A stretch of DNA of 64,000 nucleotides from Eubacteriales bacterium (GCA_030529725.1 JAUMWI010000001.1:1-64000); one strand, 5' to 3'; shown: positions 45,361-54,002, counted from the first letter of the stretch. Notes: a model not told the origin generated them from the sequence alone. Made by a program: numbers and translations.

Positions 45361-46068
45361 GTGTTTGTTGTAATAAAGAAAAAGGATCTTTTGCTTGGTG
45401 CAGCACTATTCTTGACACTCAGCATTTATTTGAGTCTAACGATGCTCAGGCCTTCCATTTCTGTGTTTTCTTCTCAGCCGGAAGAGAACAGAACGATCGT
45501 TGTTGATGCGGGGCACGGCGGGGAGGACGGAGGAGCTGTCTCTGCTGACGGCGTTGTTGAGAGTCACATCAACCTTGCGATCGCAAAGGATGTCGATGTG
45601 CTGCTCACATTTCTGGGCGAAAAGACGCTGATGACGCGCACAGAGGACATTTCGATCCATTCGCAGGGCGCGGAAACGCTGCATCAGAAAAAAGCTTCTG
45701 ATTTGAAAAACCGTGTTGAGCTGGTCAATACTTCACCGAATGCGATCCTTCTGAGCATTCACCAAAACAGTCTTCCGACCGCAAGATCCGTACGCGGTGC
45801 GCAGGTCTTTTATGGGAAGAACGAACCGAGCGACGTGTATGCGAACTCGATGCAGAACGCTTTGAACTATGCGATCAATGAGAAGGAAAAAGACGCAAAG
45901 GCAATCCCTTCGAGGGTTTATTTGATGAAAAATGTGACTGCACCGGCTGTTCTGGTGGAATGTGGTTTTCTGTCAAACGGCGCCGATACGGAGTTGCTTC
46001 AACAGGAGAACTATCAGAAAAAACTTGCTGTCGTGATCGTGGCGGGCTTTTTGGACGCAGAGATATGA
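45361..46068 (+). CDS. cwlD: N-acetylmuramoyl-L-alanine amidase CwlD
   Basis: A 235-aa amidase with an N-terminal membrane helix (about 9-27) and an Amidase_3 domain. Zinc ligands are in VDAGHGGEDGG (His), VESHINLAIAKDV (Glu) and LLSIHQNSLP (His), with the catalytic Glu in LVECGFLSN. CwlD strips peptides from muramic acid so that spore cortex muramic-delta-lactam can form. GTG start at 45361 follows GTGAGG. radA is 18 nt downstream. Confidence 0.92.
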   Translation: MFVVIKKKDLLLGAALFLTLSIYLSLTMLRPSISVFSSQPEENRTIVVDAGHGGEDGGAVSADGVVESHINLAIAKDVDVLLTFLGEKTLMTRTEDISIHSQGAETLHQKKASDLKNRVELVNTSPNAILLSIHQNSLPTARSVRGAQVFYGKNEPSDVYANSMQNALNYAINEKEKDAKAIPSRVYLMKNVTAPAVLVECGFLSNGADTELLQQENYQKKLAVVIVAGFLDAEI

Positions 46069-46086
46069 CAGGGAAGAGGGATACGA

Positions 46087-47451
46087 ATGAAGGCAAAAAG
46101 CGTGTTTTTTTGCACAGAGTGCGGAAATGAAACAGCAAAATGGGCAGGCCGCTGTCCGAGCTGCGGTGCCTGGAACACCATCGTTGAGCAGATGGCAGCC
46201 AAAGATGCTGTCAAGGGAAAGTCCCGTACAGGCACCTTGCACCAAGTCAAAGCGCATCCGATCAACGATTTGGATGCCGCGCAGGAGCTGCGCTTTGCCA
46301 CAGGCATGGGGGAACTGGACCGCGTGCTGGGCGGCGGTGCAGTCAAGGGATCGCTGGTGCTCATCGGCGGCGCGCCGGGCATCGGAAAATCCACGCTGAT
46401 GCTGCAGATCTGCGGTCAACTGAGCAGGTCCTCGAAAATACTATATGTATCCGGAGAGGAATCTCCGCGTCAGCTGAAGATGCGTGCCGAACGACTGTCG
46501 GTCAGCAGTGAGAATCTCTTTGTGCTTGCCGAAACCTGCCTTGGTGATATTCTTGCTTCGGTCGATGAGGAAAAGCCGGATGTTCTGATCGTGGATTCCA
46601 TTCAGACGCTTTACCATGAGACGCTGGAATCCCCGGCCGGCAGTGTTGCACAGGTCAAGGACTGCACAATGGAACTGATGCAGCTTGCAAAAGGGCAGGG
46701 GATCACTGTATTTGTGATCGGTCATGTGAACAAAGAGGGCGCGATCGCCGGTCCGAAGGTGCTTGAGCACATGGTGGACTGCGTGCTGTATTTTGAGGGC
46801 GAGTCGCACATGAGCTACCGCATCCTGCGCGCCGCGAAAAACCGTTTCGGCGCCACAAATGAGATCGGCGTATTTGAAATGCGGAGTGAGGGACTGGTTG
46901 AAGTTCCGAATCCCTCGGAAATGCTGCTTTCCGGTCGTCCGGAACATGCTCCCGGCACCTGTGTGACCTGTGTGATGGAGGGTGTCCGTCCGGTTCTTGC
47001 TGAAATTCAGGCGCTTTTGGCTCCGGCAGCACAGAATGTGCCGCGCCGGACGAGCAACGGCTTTGATTATAACCGCGCCGCAATGCTGATGGCAGTGCTT
47101 GAGAAGCGCGGCGCACTCAAAGTATCTTCGTGTGACGCATTCATTAACGTGATCGGCGGTCTGACACTCGATGAGCCGGCGGCAGATCTTGCGGCAACGA
47201 TGGCGCTCGCTTCAAGCTATCTGGACAAGCCCGTCGGCAACCATGTTGCCGCAATCGGCGAAGTCGGACTGACGGGCGAGCTGCGAAATGTCAGCCATCT
47301 GGAGGAACGATTGCGCGAGGTACAGCGTCTCGGGTTTGAGGAATGTATCATTCCCAGACAGCAGTCCGGCCGTCTTGAAAAGCTTGACGGTCTGAAGGTG
47401 ACAGAGGTTCGGAACATCGGCGAGGCACTTCGTGCCATTGTACACTCCTAA
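46087..47451 (+). CDS. radA: DNA repair protein RadA
   Basis: A 454-aa RecA-like branch-migration helicase. It has a four-Cys zinc finger (CTECGNETAKWAGRCPSCGAW), Walker A (GGAPGIGKSTLML), the RadA-specific KNRFG motif (AKNRFGATNEIG) and a Lon-like C-terminal domain (AAIGEVGLTGELRNV). Its 3' end is overlapped on the other strand by the frame of a small Cys-rich gene. Confidence 0.95.
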   Translation: MKAKSVFFCTECGNETAKWAGRCPSCGAWNTIVEQMAAKDAVKGKSRTGTLHQVKAHPINDLDAAQELRFATGMGELDRVLGGGAVKGSLVLIGGAPGIGKSTLMLQICGQLSRSSKILYVSGEESPRQLKMRAERLSVSSENLFVLAETCLGDILASVDEEKPDVLIVDSIQTLYHETLESPAGSVAQVKDCTMELMQLAKGQGITVFVIGHVNKEGAIAGPKVLEHMVDCVLYFEGESHMSYRILRAAKNRFGATNEIGVFEMRSEGLVEVPNPSEMLLSGRPEHAPGTCVTCVMEGVRPVLAEIQALLAPAAQNVPRRTSNGFDYNRAAMLMAVLEKRGALKVSSCDAFINVIGGLTLDEPAADLAATMALASSYLDKPVGNHVAAIGEVGLTGELRNVSHLEERLREVQRLGFEECIIPRQQSGRLEKLDGLKVTEVRNIGEALRAIVHS

Positions 47452-47587
47452 TCGCTCCTGTCCGCGGGACATAATAGATACAGCTGTGATCGCGGCAGGA
47501 GGGAAGCCCCTCGTATGTCGAAAACTTATAATGGCAATTTCCGTCGTTCTGAAAGATACAATTTGCGCGGCAAGCGATCTCGCTCAT
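47348..47587 (-). CDS. Small Cys-rich protein convergent with radA
   Basis: A 79-aa frame starting at ATG 47587 with AAAAGGA 9 nt upstream. Its first half is compact and Cys-rich: MSEIACRANCIFQNDGNC, then GLPSCRDHSCIYYVPR. Cys spacing (CxxxC, C, CxxxxC) recalls the short clostridial metal- or disulfide-binding proteins of the DUF1540 kind. The last third overlaps the radA 3' end by 104 nt antisense, so the true end may be real overlap or the protein may be mis-extended. The Cys pattern supports a gene; function is unknown. Confidence 0.55.
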   Translation of the reverse strand: MSEIACRANCIFQNDGNCHYKFSTYEGLPSCRDHSCIYYVPRTGAIRSVQWHEVPRRCSEPLSPSDRQAFQDGRTAVWE

Positions 47588-47793
47588 AGGATCACATCCT
47601 TTTTCGATAGTTTGGACAGAAAAACTGAGAATATGACAGATCGGTTTCGAGTACAGCCAAATTATCGTATGAAAACCGTTTGCAAAACACTTTTCCGCTG
47701 CAAAACGATGCCCCCGGGATAAAACCTTCAACGGTTGATAGCCTTCGGTGCATCAAGGCTGCAAGGGAGGTACCTTCAACAAACATACGCATG

Positions 47794-47821
47794 ATTGAAC
47801 AAAATAAAAATTTTGTTCAAT
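47794..47821. repeat. Perfect AT-rich inverted repeat
   Basis: ATTGAACAAAAT (47794-47805), AAAA centre, ATTTTGTTCAAT (47810-47821). Twelve-bp arms without mismatch and no T-run, so more like an operator or recombination site than a terminator. Confidence 0.7.
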
Positions 47822-47994
47822 AGAGGGGACAGGCTTTTGCGGCGAGGGGGTCAAAAGAGTGCTTTTTCTCCCGTTGACGCCTTTTGAGTTTTTGCGTTCT
47901 CTTTGCGTTTTCCTGCGTTAATTTCAGTTCTTTCAGTTCTAATGGATTGCGGCAAAGCCATTCTTTTAATCTGTACTGTTTTTATTATCTTTTC

Positions 47995-48023
47995 TTGGTA
48001 ATGTACCATACTGTTTCTATCAT
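47995..48023 (+). promoter_or_regulatory. Promoter of the tyrosine recombinase gene
   Basis: TTGGTA (47995-48000), 17 nt, TATCAT (48018-48023), 28 nt before the ATG. Confidence 0.5.
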
Positions 48024-48051
48024 ATATTTTTCTGATTGGAGCCTTTAACAA

Positions 48052-49077
48052 ATGTTGGACTACATTACAGAATCTCCTGTGATCCTGCGAGATTTCCTTT
48101 CTTATCATGAAACGATTAAGTCGCACTCCAAACGAACGGTTGACGAATATTTTCTGGATCTGCGCAATTTCTTCCGCTATCTGAAGCAAACGAGGGATCC
48201 TTCGCTGCGAAATCTTGCACTGAACGAAATATCCATTATGGATGTAGATCTCGACTTTGTTAAAAATGTAACACTCACAGATGTTTATGGTTATATGTCC
48301 TATCTGAGTCGTGACCGCGTATTGCATCAAAACAGTGACATTTCCGGCTATGGACTCAATGCAGCTTCCAGAGCCAGAAAACTATCGACAATTCGTTCGT
48401 TTTACGGGTATTTGTGCAACAAGGCGCATCTGATGGATGTCAATCCTGTCAAGGATCTGGATATGCCAAAACTGAAAAAAACGCTGCCGAAATACCTTAC
48501 TCTGGACGAAAGTATGCAGCTTTTGGACGCAGTGGACGGTCAGAATCGGGAACGCGACTATTGCATTCTGACATTTTTCTTAAATTGCGGACTGCGAATT
48601 TCCGAGCTGTGCGGTTTGAATTTGCAGGATATTCAGGATGATGCCCTGCGCGTTTTGGGAAAAGGCAACAAAGTTCGTATCGTTTATCTCAATGATGCCT
48701 GCAAAAATGCGCTCAATGCATACTTAAATGTCCGCAGGCCGATCGCCGGTCGGGACAAGGATGCACTGTTTTTATCGTCACGGAATGAGCGGATCAGCCG
48801 ATCGACGGTGCACGCACTGGTGAAAAAGCATCTGGGTGCCGCCGGACTTGACACGGCACAGTACTCCACGCACAAGCTTCGTCACACTGCGGCAACGCTG
48901 ATGCTGCAAAACGGCGTGGACGTCAAGGCGGTTCAGGAAGTGCTTGGCCACGAGCATCTGAATACGACCGAGATTTACACGCATATTGACAACGAGGCGC
49001 TTCGCGTGGCGGCGCGTGCCAATCCCCTTTCCCACGTCAGACAGAAAAAAGCACTATCTGAACCGGAGGAACATTGA
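48052..49077 (+). CDS. Tyrosine recombinase, XerC-like
   Basis: A 341-aa integrase-family protein with an N-terminal SAM-like domain (LRDFLSYHETIKSHSKRTVDEYFLDLRNFFRYL) and a catalytic domain with NCGLRISELCGLNL (Arg), HKLRHTAATLMLQNG (His-x-x-Arg), LGHEHLNTTEIYTHI (His, Tyr nucleophile). It is longer than XerD in this window (294 aa), mainly through a 70-residue linker region. With XerD at 25.8 kb this is the likely XerC partner, but it could be an unrelated integrase; no attachment sites or cargo genes are visible. Confidence 0.85.
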   Translation: MLDYITESPVILRDFLSYHETIKSHSKRTVDEYFLDLRNFFRYLKQTRDPSLRNLALNEISIMDVDLDFVKNVTLTDVYGYMSYLSRDRVLHQNSDISGYGLNAASRARKLSTIRSFYGYLCNKAHLMDVNPVKDLDMPKLKKTLPKYLTLDESMQLLDAVDGQNRERDYCILTFFLNCGLRISELCGLNLQDIQDDALRVLGKGNKVRIVYLNDACKNALNAYLNVRRPIAGRDKDALFLSSRNERISRSTVHALVKKHLGAAGLDTAQYSTHKLRHTAATLMLQNGVDVKAVQEVLGHEHLNTTEIYTHIDNEALRVAARANPLSHVRQKKALSEPEEH

Positions 49078-49087
49078 ACAAAATTTT

Positions 49088-49113
49088 GAGGAGAGCCGAT
49101 ATCGGCTCTCCTC
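49088..49113. terminator. Perfect 26-nt palindrome terminator
   Basis: GAGGAGAGCCGAT directly joined to ATCGGCTCTCCTC (49088-49100, 49101-49113), followed by CTTTGCTGTTTTT. It serves the recombinase gene and possibly the convergent amidase-domain gene. Confidence 0.75.
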
Positions 49114-49123
49114 TTTGCTGTTT

Positions 49124-49627
49124 TTATAGCGTATAAGCACCCAGAATGTGCAAAAATCGCGCGGAAACGTAGGAATATGTGTTCAGTGGTCGATCATCAG
49201 CATCCTCTGAGTGTGCAGCGAGCAGAATTTCCGAAGCTCCGCCCTTACCTGTCGCTACAACGACCGGAGAGTGCTGAAAGGAAACGCCGTCAAAGGACAG
49301 CTGCACGATATCACCCGGCTCCAGCTCCCCAATTCCTCGTTCCTCGGCAATTGGACCGATCGAGTGCTCCGTTCGCATTAAAAACTGGTATAAATAGGAC
49401 ACTCCGGTCCACGCCGGAGCTTTGCGGTTAGCATCATAATAATACCAACCGAATGTCGGTGTATTATTCATGATGCCGCAGCCTGCGTAAATACACTGCG
49501 ACGCGAAATTTGTGCAGTCGCCGCCGATCACCTCGTAGTCGTAGTAGGTAGGATTCCTCCCATACGCCCAGCGATGCGCGTAAGCAACAACGGCATCACG
49601 GTTGTAAGGCAAAAGCCGGTAAGGCAT
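49124..49627 (-). CDS. Amidase-domain protein (Amidase_6-like)
   Basis: A 167-aa single-domain protein whose pattern YDRDAAVAYA-type N-terminus (here YNRDAVVAYAHRWAYGRNP), GGDCTNFASQCIYAGC and QHSPVVVATGKG fits the putative amidase domain family (PF12671), with Cys and His likely catalytic. There is no signal peptide, so it is cytoplasmic or acts in the developing spore. The ATG at 49627 has GAGGGG upstream; a longer reading from 49648 has none. Substrate unknown. Confidence 0.85.
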   Translation of the reverse strand: MPYRLLPYNRDAVVAYAHRWAYGRNPTYYDYEVIGGDCTNFASQCIYAGCGIMNNTPTFGWYYYDANRKAPAWTGVSYLYQFLMRTEHSIGPIAEERGIGELEPGDIVQLSFDGVSFQHSPVVVATGKGGASEILLAAHSEDADDRPLNTYSYVSARFLHILGAYTL

Positions 49628-49673
49628 AAAAAAGCACCCCTCAAACATGATATGTCTGAGAGGTGCAGATATG

Positions 49674-51596
49674 TCAGCGCATCGCGCGAAGTGAGTTTAA
49701 AATTGCAAGCATGCAAACACCAACGTCAGCAAAGACAGCCGCCCAAAGCTGCACGAAGCCAAAGCCTGAGAGCAGCAAGATGATTCCCTTTACAGCTATT
49801 GAAAAAACAATGTTTTGCTTGGCAATTCGCATCGTTTTGCGCGAGATCTGAATTGCCTTGGCAATTTTGCTCGGCTCATCGCTCATAATGACGATATCGG
49901 CAGCTTCCATTGCGGCATCCGTACCGAGACCACCCATTGCGATGCCGATATCCGCTTCCGCCAGCACCGGAGTATCGTTGATCCCGTCACCGGTGTAAAG
50001 CAGAACCCCTTTCGTAGACTTATCACGCATCAGCTCTTCGACTTTGGACAATTTATCCTCGGGAAGCAGCGAGGAAAACACCTCGCGTATCCCCAGTTCT
50101 CTGCCAACAGCCTCAGCCACTGCTGCGCGGTCACCGGTGAGCATGACGGTGCGTTCAACCCCTAAATTGTGCAGCGCAGAGAGCGCCTGCTTTGCATCCT
50201 CTTTCGGAAGATCCGATAGCAGAATGGTACCGCACAACTGCCCTTGGTACGCAACACAGACAGCGGTGGCTGCGTGCGCTGCGGAGATCCTGCACGGAAC
50301 TCCGGATTCGACCAGATAGTCCGGCTTCCCGACGATCAGTTCCTTTCCGTCCAGAAGTGCCTTGACGCCGCGGCCGGGAATCTCGTGTACATCGGAAAGC
50401 CTTCCTCTGTCGATCTCGCCGGAACAGGCTTTGCAAATCGAGGCGGCCAGAGGATGATTTGACTGCGATTCGCCATAGGCTGCAAGCTCTAAAACGCTTT
50501 CCCGGCTGTACCCTTCCTCTGCAACGATCTCACTGACGGAAAATTCACCTTTCGTCAGCGTACCGGTTTTATCAAAGGCTGCAATCTCAGCTCTCGTCAA
50601 AGCTTCCAGGTAATTGCTTCCCTTAATGAGAATACCATTGTGTGAGGCGCATCCAATACCGGAGAAAAATGTGAGCGGAATCGAAATGACCAGCGCACAG
50701 GGGCAGGAAATGACCAGAAAGTTCAGCGCGCGGTTGAGGAAGACTGAGAAGGTCCCAATCCCCAACAGCGGCGGAAGAACGGCAAGAAACACAGCAAGAA
50801 CGACGACCACCGGCGTATAGATGCGTGCAAAGCGCGTGATAAACTTTTCCGGCTCCGCCTTGTTCTCTTCAGCGTGTTCAACAAGTGCAAGTATTTTACT
50901 GGCGCTGTCCTCTCCAAACGGTGTTGTCACGCGCAGAAGCAGTGTACCGCCAAGGTTCACGCAGCCGGACTTTACCAAGTCTCCGATGCTGACCTCCTGC
51001 GGCAGCGATTCCCCTGTCAGTGCAGAAGTATTGAGCGAAGAACTGCCATTTTCCACAACGCCGTCCAGCGGAATCCGTTCACCGACATGAACTTCGATCC
51101 GATCCCCGATGTTTACCTCAGAGGCATTGACTTCCCGTATCTTGCCGTCTTCATAGAGATTGGCGGTATCAGGACGAATGTCCATCAATGCACGAATGGC
51201 ATCGCGTGAGGAATCGACCGCTTTGTCCTGCAGAAATTCACCAAGCTGGTAAAGAATCATTACCGCTGCTGCTTCCCCATACTCGCCTATTCCGATTGCG
51301 CCGATTGTGGCAAGTGCCATGAGAAAGGTTTCATCAAACAGCTCTCCGTGAACGATGTTTTCAACAGCTTCTTTCAGAACGCTCCAACCAACGCAAAGAT
51401 AAGCGACAAGGAAAAAAGAGACGCTCAATACAGAGCCTCTGCTGAGAAAACCCAAAAGAAACATAAGAGCCGAAGCGGCGATCCCAATAAGGCGGAGAAG
51501 GCTGTTTTCCTCTTCCCCGCCGTGCTCGTGACCGTGTTCGTGTGTAGAGCAGCAGCTACAGCCGCCTTCCTGTTTGTGAATATGTTCGTGAGACAA
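49674..51596 (-). CDS. Heavy-metal P1B-type ATPase (Zn/Cd/Pb group)
   Basis: A 640-aa efflux pump. The N-terminal 30 residues are rich in His and Cys (MSHEHIHKQEGGCSCCSTHE, then HGHEHG) instead of a standard HMA domain. Then come the TGES actuator motif (about 194), the CPC metal-site motif (298-300), the phosphorylation motif DKTGT (342-346) and the hinge GDGINDTP. CPC together with the neighbouring ArsR-type regulator indicates zinc, cadmium or lead export. It starts 2 nt after the regulator gene. Confidence 0.93.
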   Translation of the reverse strand: MSHEHIHKQEGGCSCCSTHEHGHEHGGEEENSLLRLIGIAASALMFLLGFLSRGSVLSVSFFLVAYLCVGWSVLKEAVENIVHGELFDETFLMALATIGAIGIGEYGEAAAVMILYQLGEFLQDKAVDSSRDAIRALMDIRPDTANLYEDGKIREVNASEVNIGDRIEVHVGERIPLDGVVENGSSSLNTSALTGESLPQEVSIGDLVKSGCVNLGGTLLLRVTTPFGEDSASKILALVEHAEENKAEPEKFITRFARIYTPVVVVLAVFLAVLPPLLGIGTFSVFLNRALNFLVISCPCALVISIPLTFFSGIGCASHNGILIKGSNYLEALTRAEIAAFDKTGTLTKGEFSVSEIVAEEGYSRESVLELAAYGESQSNHPLAASICKACSGEIDRGRLSDVHEIPGRGVKALLDGKELIVGKPDYLVESGVPCRISAAHAATAVCVAYQGQLCGTILLSDLPKEDAKQALSALHNLGVERTVMLTGDRAAVAEAVGRELGIREVFSSLLPEDKLSKVEELMRDKSTKGVLLYTGDGINDTPVLAEADIGIAMGGLGTDAAMEAADIVIMSDEPSKIAKAIQISRKTMRIAKQNIVFSIAVKGIILLLSGFGFVQLWAAVFADVGVCMLAILNSLRAMR

Positions 51597-51598
51597 AG

Positions 51599-51970
51599 TT
51601 ACCCCTCCATTTCTTCCATTACATGCTCGAACGCCTTGGCAAAAATATCGCCGATATGAGAGTCGTCAAGCGAATAGTAGACGATCTTTCCCTGTTTTCG
51701 ACTCTTGGCAAGACGGGACGATTTTAAGATTCGCAGTTGGTGCGAAATGGCAGACTGCGTCATATTCAGCAAAGCCGCAAGATCGCACACACACATTTCT
51801 TCGATATTCAGCGCACAGATGATGCGCGCACGGGTCGAGTCACCGAACACCTTAAATAACTCCGAAACCTCGTAAATCGGATCCTCATTCGGCATCTTAT
51901 TTCGGACACGTTCCAGCACATCTTCATGGATAACGCTGTTTTCTGACTCTGGTATCTCAAAAGCTTCCAT
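51599..51970 (-). CDS. ArsR/SmtB-family metal-responsive repressor
   Basis: A 123-aa winged-helix protein with IICALNIEEMCVCDLAALLNMTQSAISHQLRILKSSRL. The two Cys of EMCVCDLA fit a metal site at helix 3 (CadC/ArsR style) and DDSHIGDIFAKAFEHVMEE gives the Asp-x-His...His-x-x-Glu helix-5 zinc site (SmtB/CzrA style). It heads an operon with the P-type ATPase and probably releases its operator on metal binding. ATG at 51970 follows AGGAGG; an in-frame reading from 51991 lacks a site. Confidence 0.92.
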   Translation of the reverse strand: MEAFEIPESENSVIHEDVLERVRNKMPNEDPIYEVSELFKVFGDSTRARIICALNIEEMCVCDLAALLNMTQSAISHQLRILKSSRLAKSRKQGKIVYYSLDDSHIGDIFAKAFEHVMEEMEG

Positions 51971-51996
51971 ACGAAACCTCCTGACAGTCAAACGAT

Positions 51997-52010
51997 TGAA
52001 CGGTTGTTCA
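51997..52010. promoter_or_regulatory. ArsR-type operator
   Basis: TGAAC-GGTT-GTTCA inverted repeat, the typical SmtB/CadC half-site pattern, extended by AT at both sides. It sits 10-20 nt downstream of the -10 of the metal operon. Confidence 0.7.
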
Positions 52011-52019
52011 TATATTCAT

Positions 52020-52047
52020 ATTATATTGCTTGCGGTGAATTTGTCAA
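52020..52047 (-). promoter_or_regulatory. sigma-A promoter of the arsR-ATPase operon
   Basis: On the reverse strand TTGACA (complement of 52042-52047), 16 nt, TATAAT (complement of 52020-52025). Both hexamers are perfect. Confidence 0.75.
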
Positions 52048-52110
52048 CAGCTTTTGGAAAAAATAAAGACAGTGACAGAAAAAATGGTGCTTCGATCCGG
52101 GGGAAAACAT

Positions 52111-52139
52111 TGACTTTACACAATATTTCGTATAAACTG
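52111..52139 (+). promoter_or_regulatory. Promoter of the transketolase operon
   Basis: TTGACT near 52111-52116, 17 nt, TAAACT near 52134-52139, about 36 nt before the ATG. Confidence 0.5.
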
Positions 52140-52175
52140 AACGAGTTAATAACCAATTATGGTAGGAGGCATAGT

Positions 52176-52985
52176 ATGACTACGACAGAACTTTCCAAAG
52201 TTTGTCTGCAGGTGCGCCGCGATATCATCAATATGACGGCAAACGCCGGCAGCGGACATCCCGGCGGCTCCCTTTCCGCAGTGGAGCTGATGACCAGTGT
52301 ATTTTTTAATCATATGCGTGTGGATCCGAGCAATCCCAAAAATCCGGATCGTGACCGCTTTGTTCTTTCTAAGGGCCACGCTGCCCCCTGCTACTATGCA
52401 GTGCTTGCGGCAAAGGGGTTTATCTCCCGTGACGAATACGCAAACTTCCGCCAGCTCCATAGTATTCTGCAAGGCCACCCCGATGCGAAGAAAATTCCCG
52501 GTGTGGACGCTTCTACCGGATCTTTGGGGCAGGGTGTTTCCATTGCAGTGGGTATGGCGCTTGGTGCAAAGCATCTCGGCAAGGACACGAAGGTTTACGC
52601 GCTTGCTGGCGATGGCGAGAGTCAGGAAGGCCAGATTTGGGAAGCCTATATGGCGGCTGCCCATTATAAGCTGGACAATCTGACCGTCATGATTGATAAC
52701 AACGGTCTTCAGATCGACGGCACAAATGATGAAGTGATGTCTCTGGGCGATCTGAGCGCCAAGCTGCGCGCATTCGGTTTTGAGGTCTTTGAGCTTGCTG
52801 ACGGCCACGATCTGGACGCGATCGAAGCAGCGCTTTCCGCCCCTGTGGTCGGCAAGCCCAAGGCAATTCTTGCGCATACTGTCAAGGGCAAGGGCGTATC
52901 CTTTATGGAAAATCAGGTCGGCTGGCACGGAAAGGCTCCTAACGAAGAGCAGCGTGCACAGGCACTTAAGGAATTGGAGGGTTGA
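52176..52985 (+). CDS. tktN: Transketolase, N-terminal subunit
   Basis: A 269-aa polypeptide equal to the thiamine-diphosphate-binding N-terminal half of transketolase. It has ANAGSGHPGGSLSAVELM, DRFVLSKGHAAPCYYAVLA and the ThDP motif GDGESQEGQIWEAYMAA to MIDNNGLQIDG. The partner gene follows after 3 nt. Split transketolases are common in clostridia. ATG at 52176 follows TAGGAGG. It supplies pentose-phosphate interconversion. Confidence 0.95.
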   Translation: MTTTELSKVCLQVRRDIINMTANAGSGHPGGSLSAVELMTSVFFNHMRVDPSNPKNPDRDRFVLSKGHAAPCYYAVLAAKGFISRDEYANFRQLHSILQGHPDAKKIPGVDASTGSLGQGVSIAVGMALGAKHLGKDTKVYALAGDGESQEGQIWEAYMAAAHYKLDNLTVMIDNNGLQIDGTNDEVMSLGDLSAKLRAFGFEVFELADGHDLDAIEAALSAPVVGKPKAILAHTVKGKGVSFMENQVGWHGKAPNEEQRAQALKELEG

Positions 52986-52988
52986 GTC

Positions 52989-53918
52989 ATGAGTGAAAAG
53001 AAAGCAACGCGTCAGGCTTATGGCGAAGCCTTGATCGAACTAGTTGAGAAGAATGATAAGGTTGTCGTCCTTGATGCCGACCTTGCCAATGCTACCCAAA
53101 CCTGCAAGCTTGCCAAGGCGCATCCGGAGAAGTTCTACAACTGCGGGATTGCCGAGGGCAATATGATGGATATTGGTGCCGGACTCTCTACCATGGGGCT
53201 TATTCCCTTCTGCTCCACGTTCGCCATGTTCGCGGCAGGCCGTGCCTATGAGCAGATCCGCAACTCCATCTGCTATCCGCATTTCAATGTTAAAATCTGT
53301 GCGACCCACGCAGGCGTCTCGGTCGGCGAGGACGGCGGCAGTCACCAGTGCATCGAGGATATTGCGCTCATGCGTGTGATTCCGGGTATGACCGTCATCT
53401 GCCCTGCCGATGCAAATGAAGCCAAGGCTGCCGTCAATGCGATCGCGGAGCTGGACGGCCCGGTCTATATGCGCCTTGCGCGTCTTGCAACTCCTGTGTT
53501 TGAAGGCGATATGGTGAAACCCTTTACCATTGGAAAAGCGAATGTCCTGCGCGAAGGCAATGATGTCGCGCTGTTTGCTACCGGCTTGATGGTCAACGAA
53601 GCGCTGGAAGCAGCCAAGCTTTTGGAAGCCGACGGTATTGACGCCGCTGTGATCAATGTTCACACCATTAAGCCAATTGATGCGGAATGCGTAACGAAAT
53701 ATGCCGAAAAATGCGGCAAGGTCGTCACCATCGAGGAACATAGCGTGATCGGCGGTCTCGGTGACGCGGTTGCCGATGTCCTCATGGGTAAGGTGAACTG
53801 CAAATTCAAGAAAATCGGCGTGAATGACCAGTTCGGTCAGTCCGGCAAGGCAGCTGATGTTCTGCGCGAGTACGGTCTCACCGCCGATCAGATCGCCGCG
53901 AAGGTCAGGGAAATCTAA
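52989..53918 (+). CDS. tktC: Transketolase, C-terminal subunit
   Basis: A 309-aa polypeptide with the pyrimidine-binding and C-terminal domains: KVVVLDADLANATQT, GIAEGNMMDIGAGLSTMG, FAAGRAYEQIRNSICYP and ATHAGVSVGEDGGSHQ. Together with tktN it makes the full enzyme. A terminator follows, then a promoter for fba. Confidence 0.94.
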   Translation: MSEKKATRQAYGEALIELVEKNDKVVVLDADLANATQTCKLAKAHPEKFYNCGIAEGNMMDIGAGLSTMGLIPFCSTFAMFAAGRAYEQIRNSICYPHFNVKICATHAGVSVGEDGGSHQCIEDIALMRVIPGMTVICPADANEAKAAVNAIAELDGPVYMRLARLATPVFEGDMVKPFTIGKANVLREGNDVALFATGLMVNEALEAAKLLEADGIDAAVINVHTIKPIDAECVTKYAEKCGKVVTIEEHSVIGGLGDAVADVLMGKVNCKFKKIGVNDQFGQSGKAADVLREYGLTADQIAAKVREI

Positions 53919-53927
53919 AACCGAAAG

Positions 53928-53960
53928 GAGAGACAAAATTTTGTTTTTGTCTCTCTTTTC
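53928..53960 (+). terminator. Terminator of the transketolase operon
   Basis: GAGAGACAAAA (53928-53938) pairs with TTTTGTCTCTC (53945-53955), followed by TTTT. Confidence 0.75.
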
Positions 53961-53974
53961 TCCCTTTTGCCGTC

Positions 53975-54002
53975 TTGAATTTTTTGATTTTCGTAATATA
54001 AT
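53975..54002 (+). promoter_or_regulatory. sigma-A promoter of fba-pfp
   Basis: TTGAAT (53975-53980), 16 nt, TATAAT (53997-54002); fba ATG is 54 nt downstream. Confidence 0.65.

Larger units (their letters stand above)
47588..48051. other. Long intergenic region with palindromes and repeats
   Basis: It holds a hairpin AGCCTT/AAGGCT (near 47739-47760), the perfect AT-rich inverted repeat at 47794-47821, and a pyrimidine-rich stretch with repeated TTTGCGTT-like and TTTCAGTTC units (about 47880-47940). A 66-codon reverse frame (47592-47792) lacks a ribosome site. The promoter of the recombinase gene lies at its right end. Confidence 0.5.

Noticed and set aside
47607..47637. Sigma-E-like motif (GTCATATT, 15 nt, CAAACTAT) on the reverse strand before the small Cys-rich gene
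   Set aside because: The -35 fits but the predicted start would fall inside the Shine-Dalgarno sequence, and the -10 has a mismatch.
47592..47792. 66-codon reverse frame upstream of the small Cys-rich gene
   Set aside because: No ribosome site, sits in leader-like sequence with hairpins; no family likeness.
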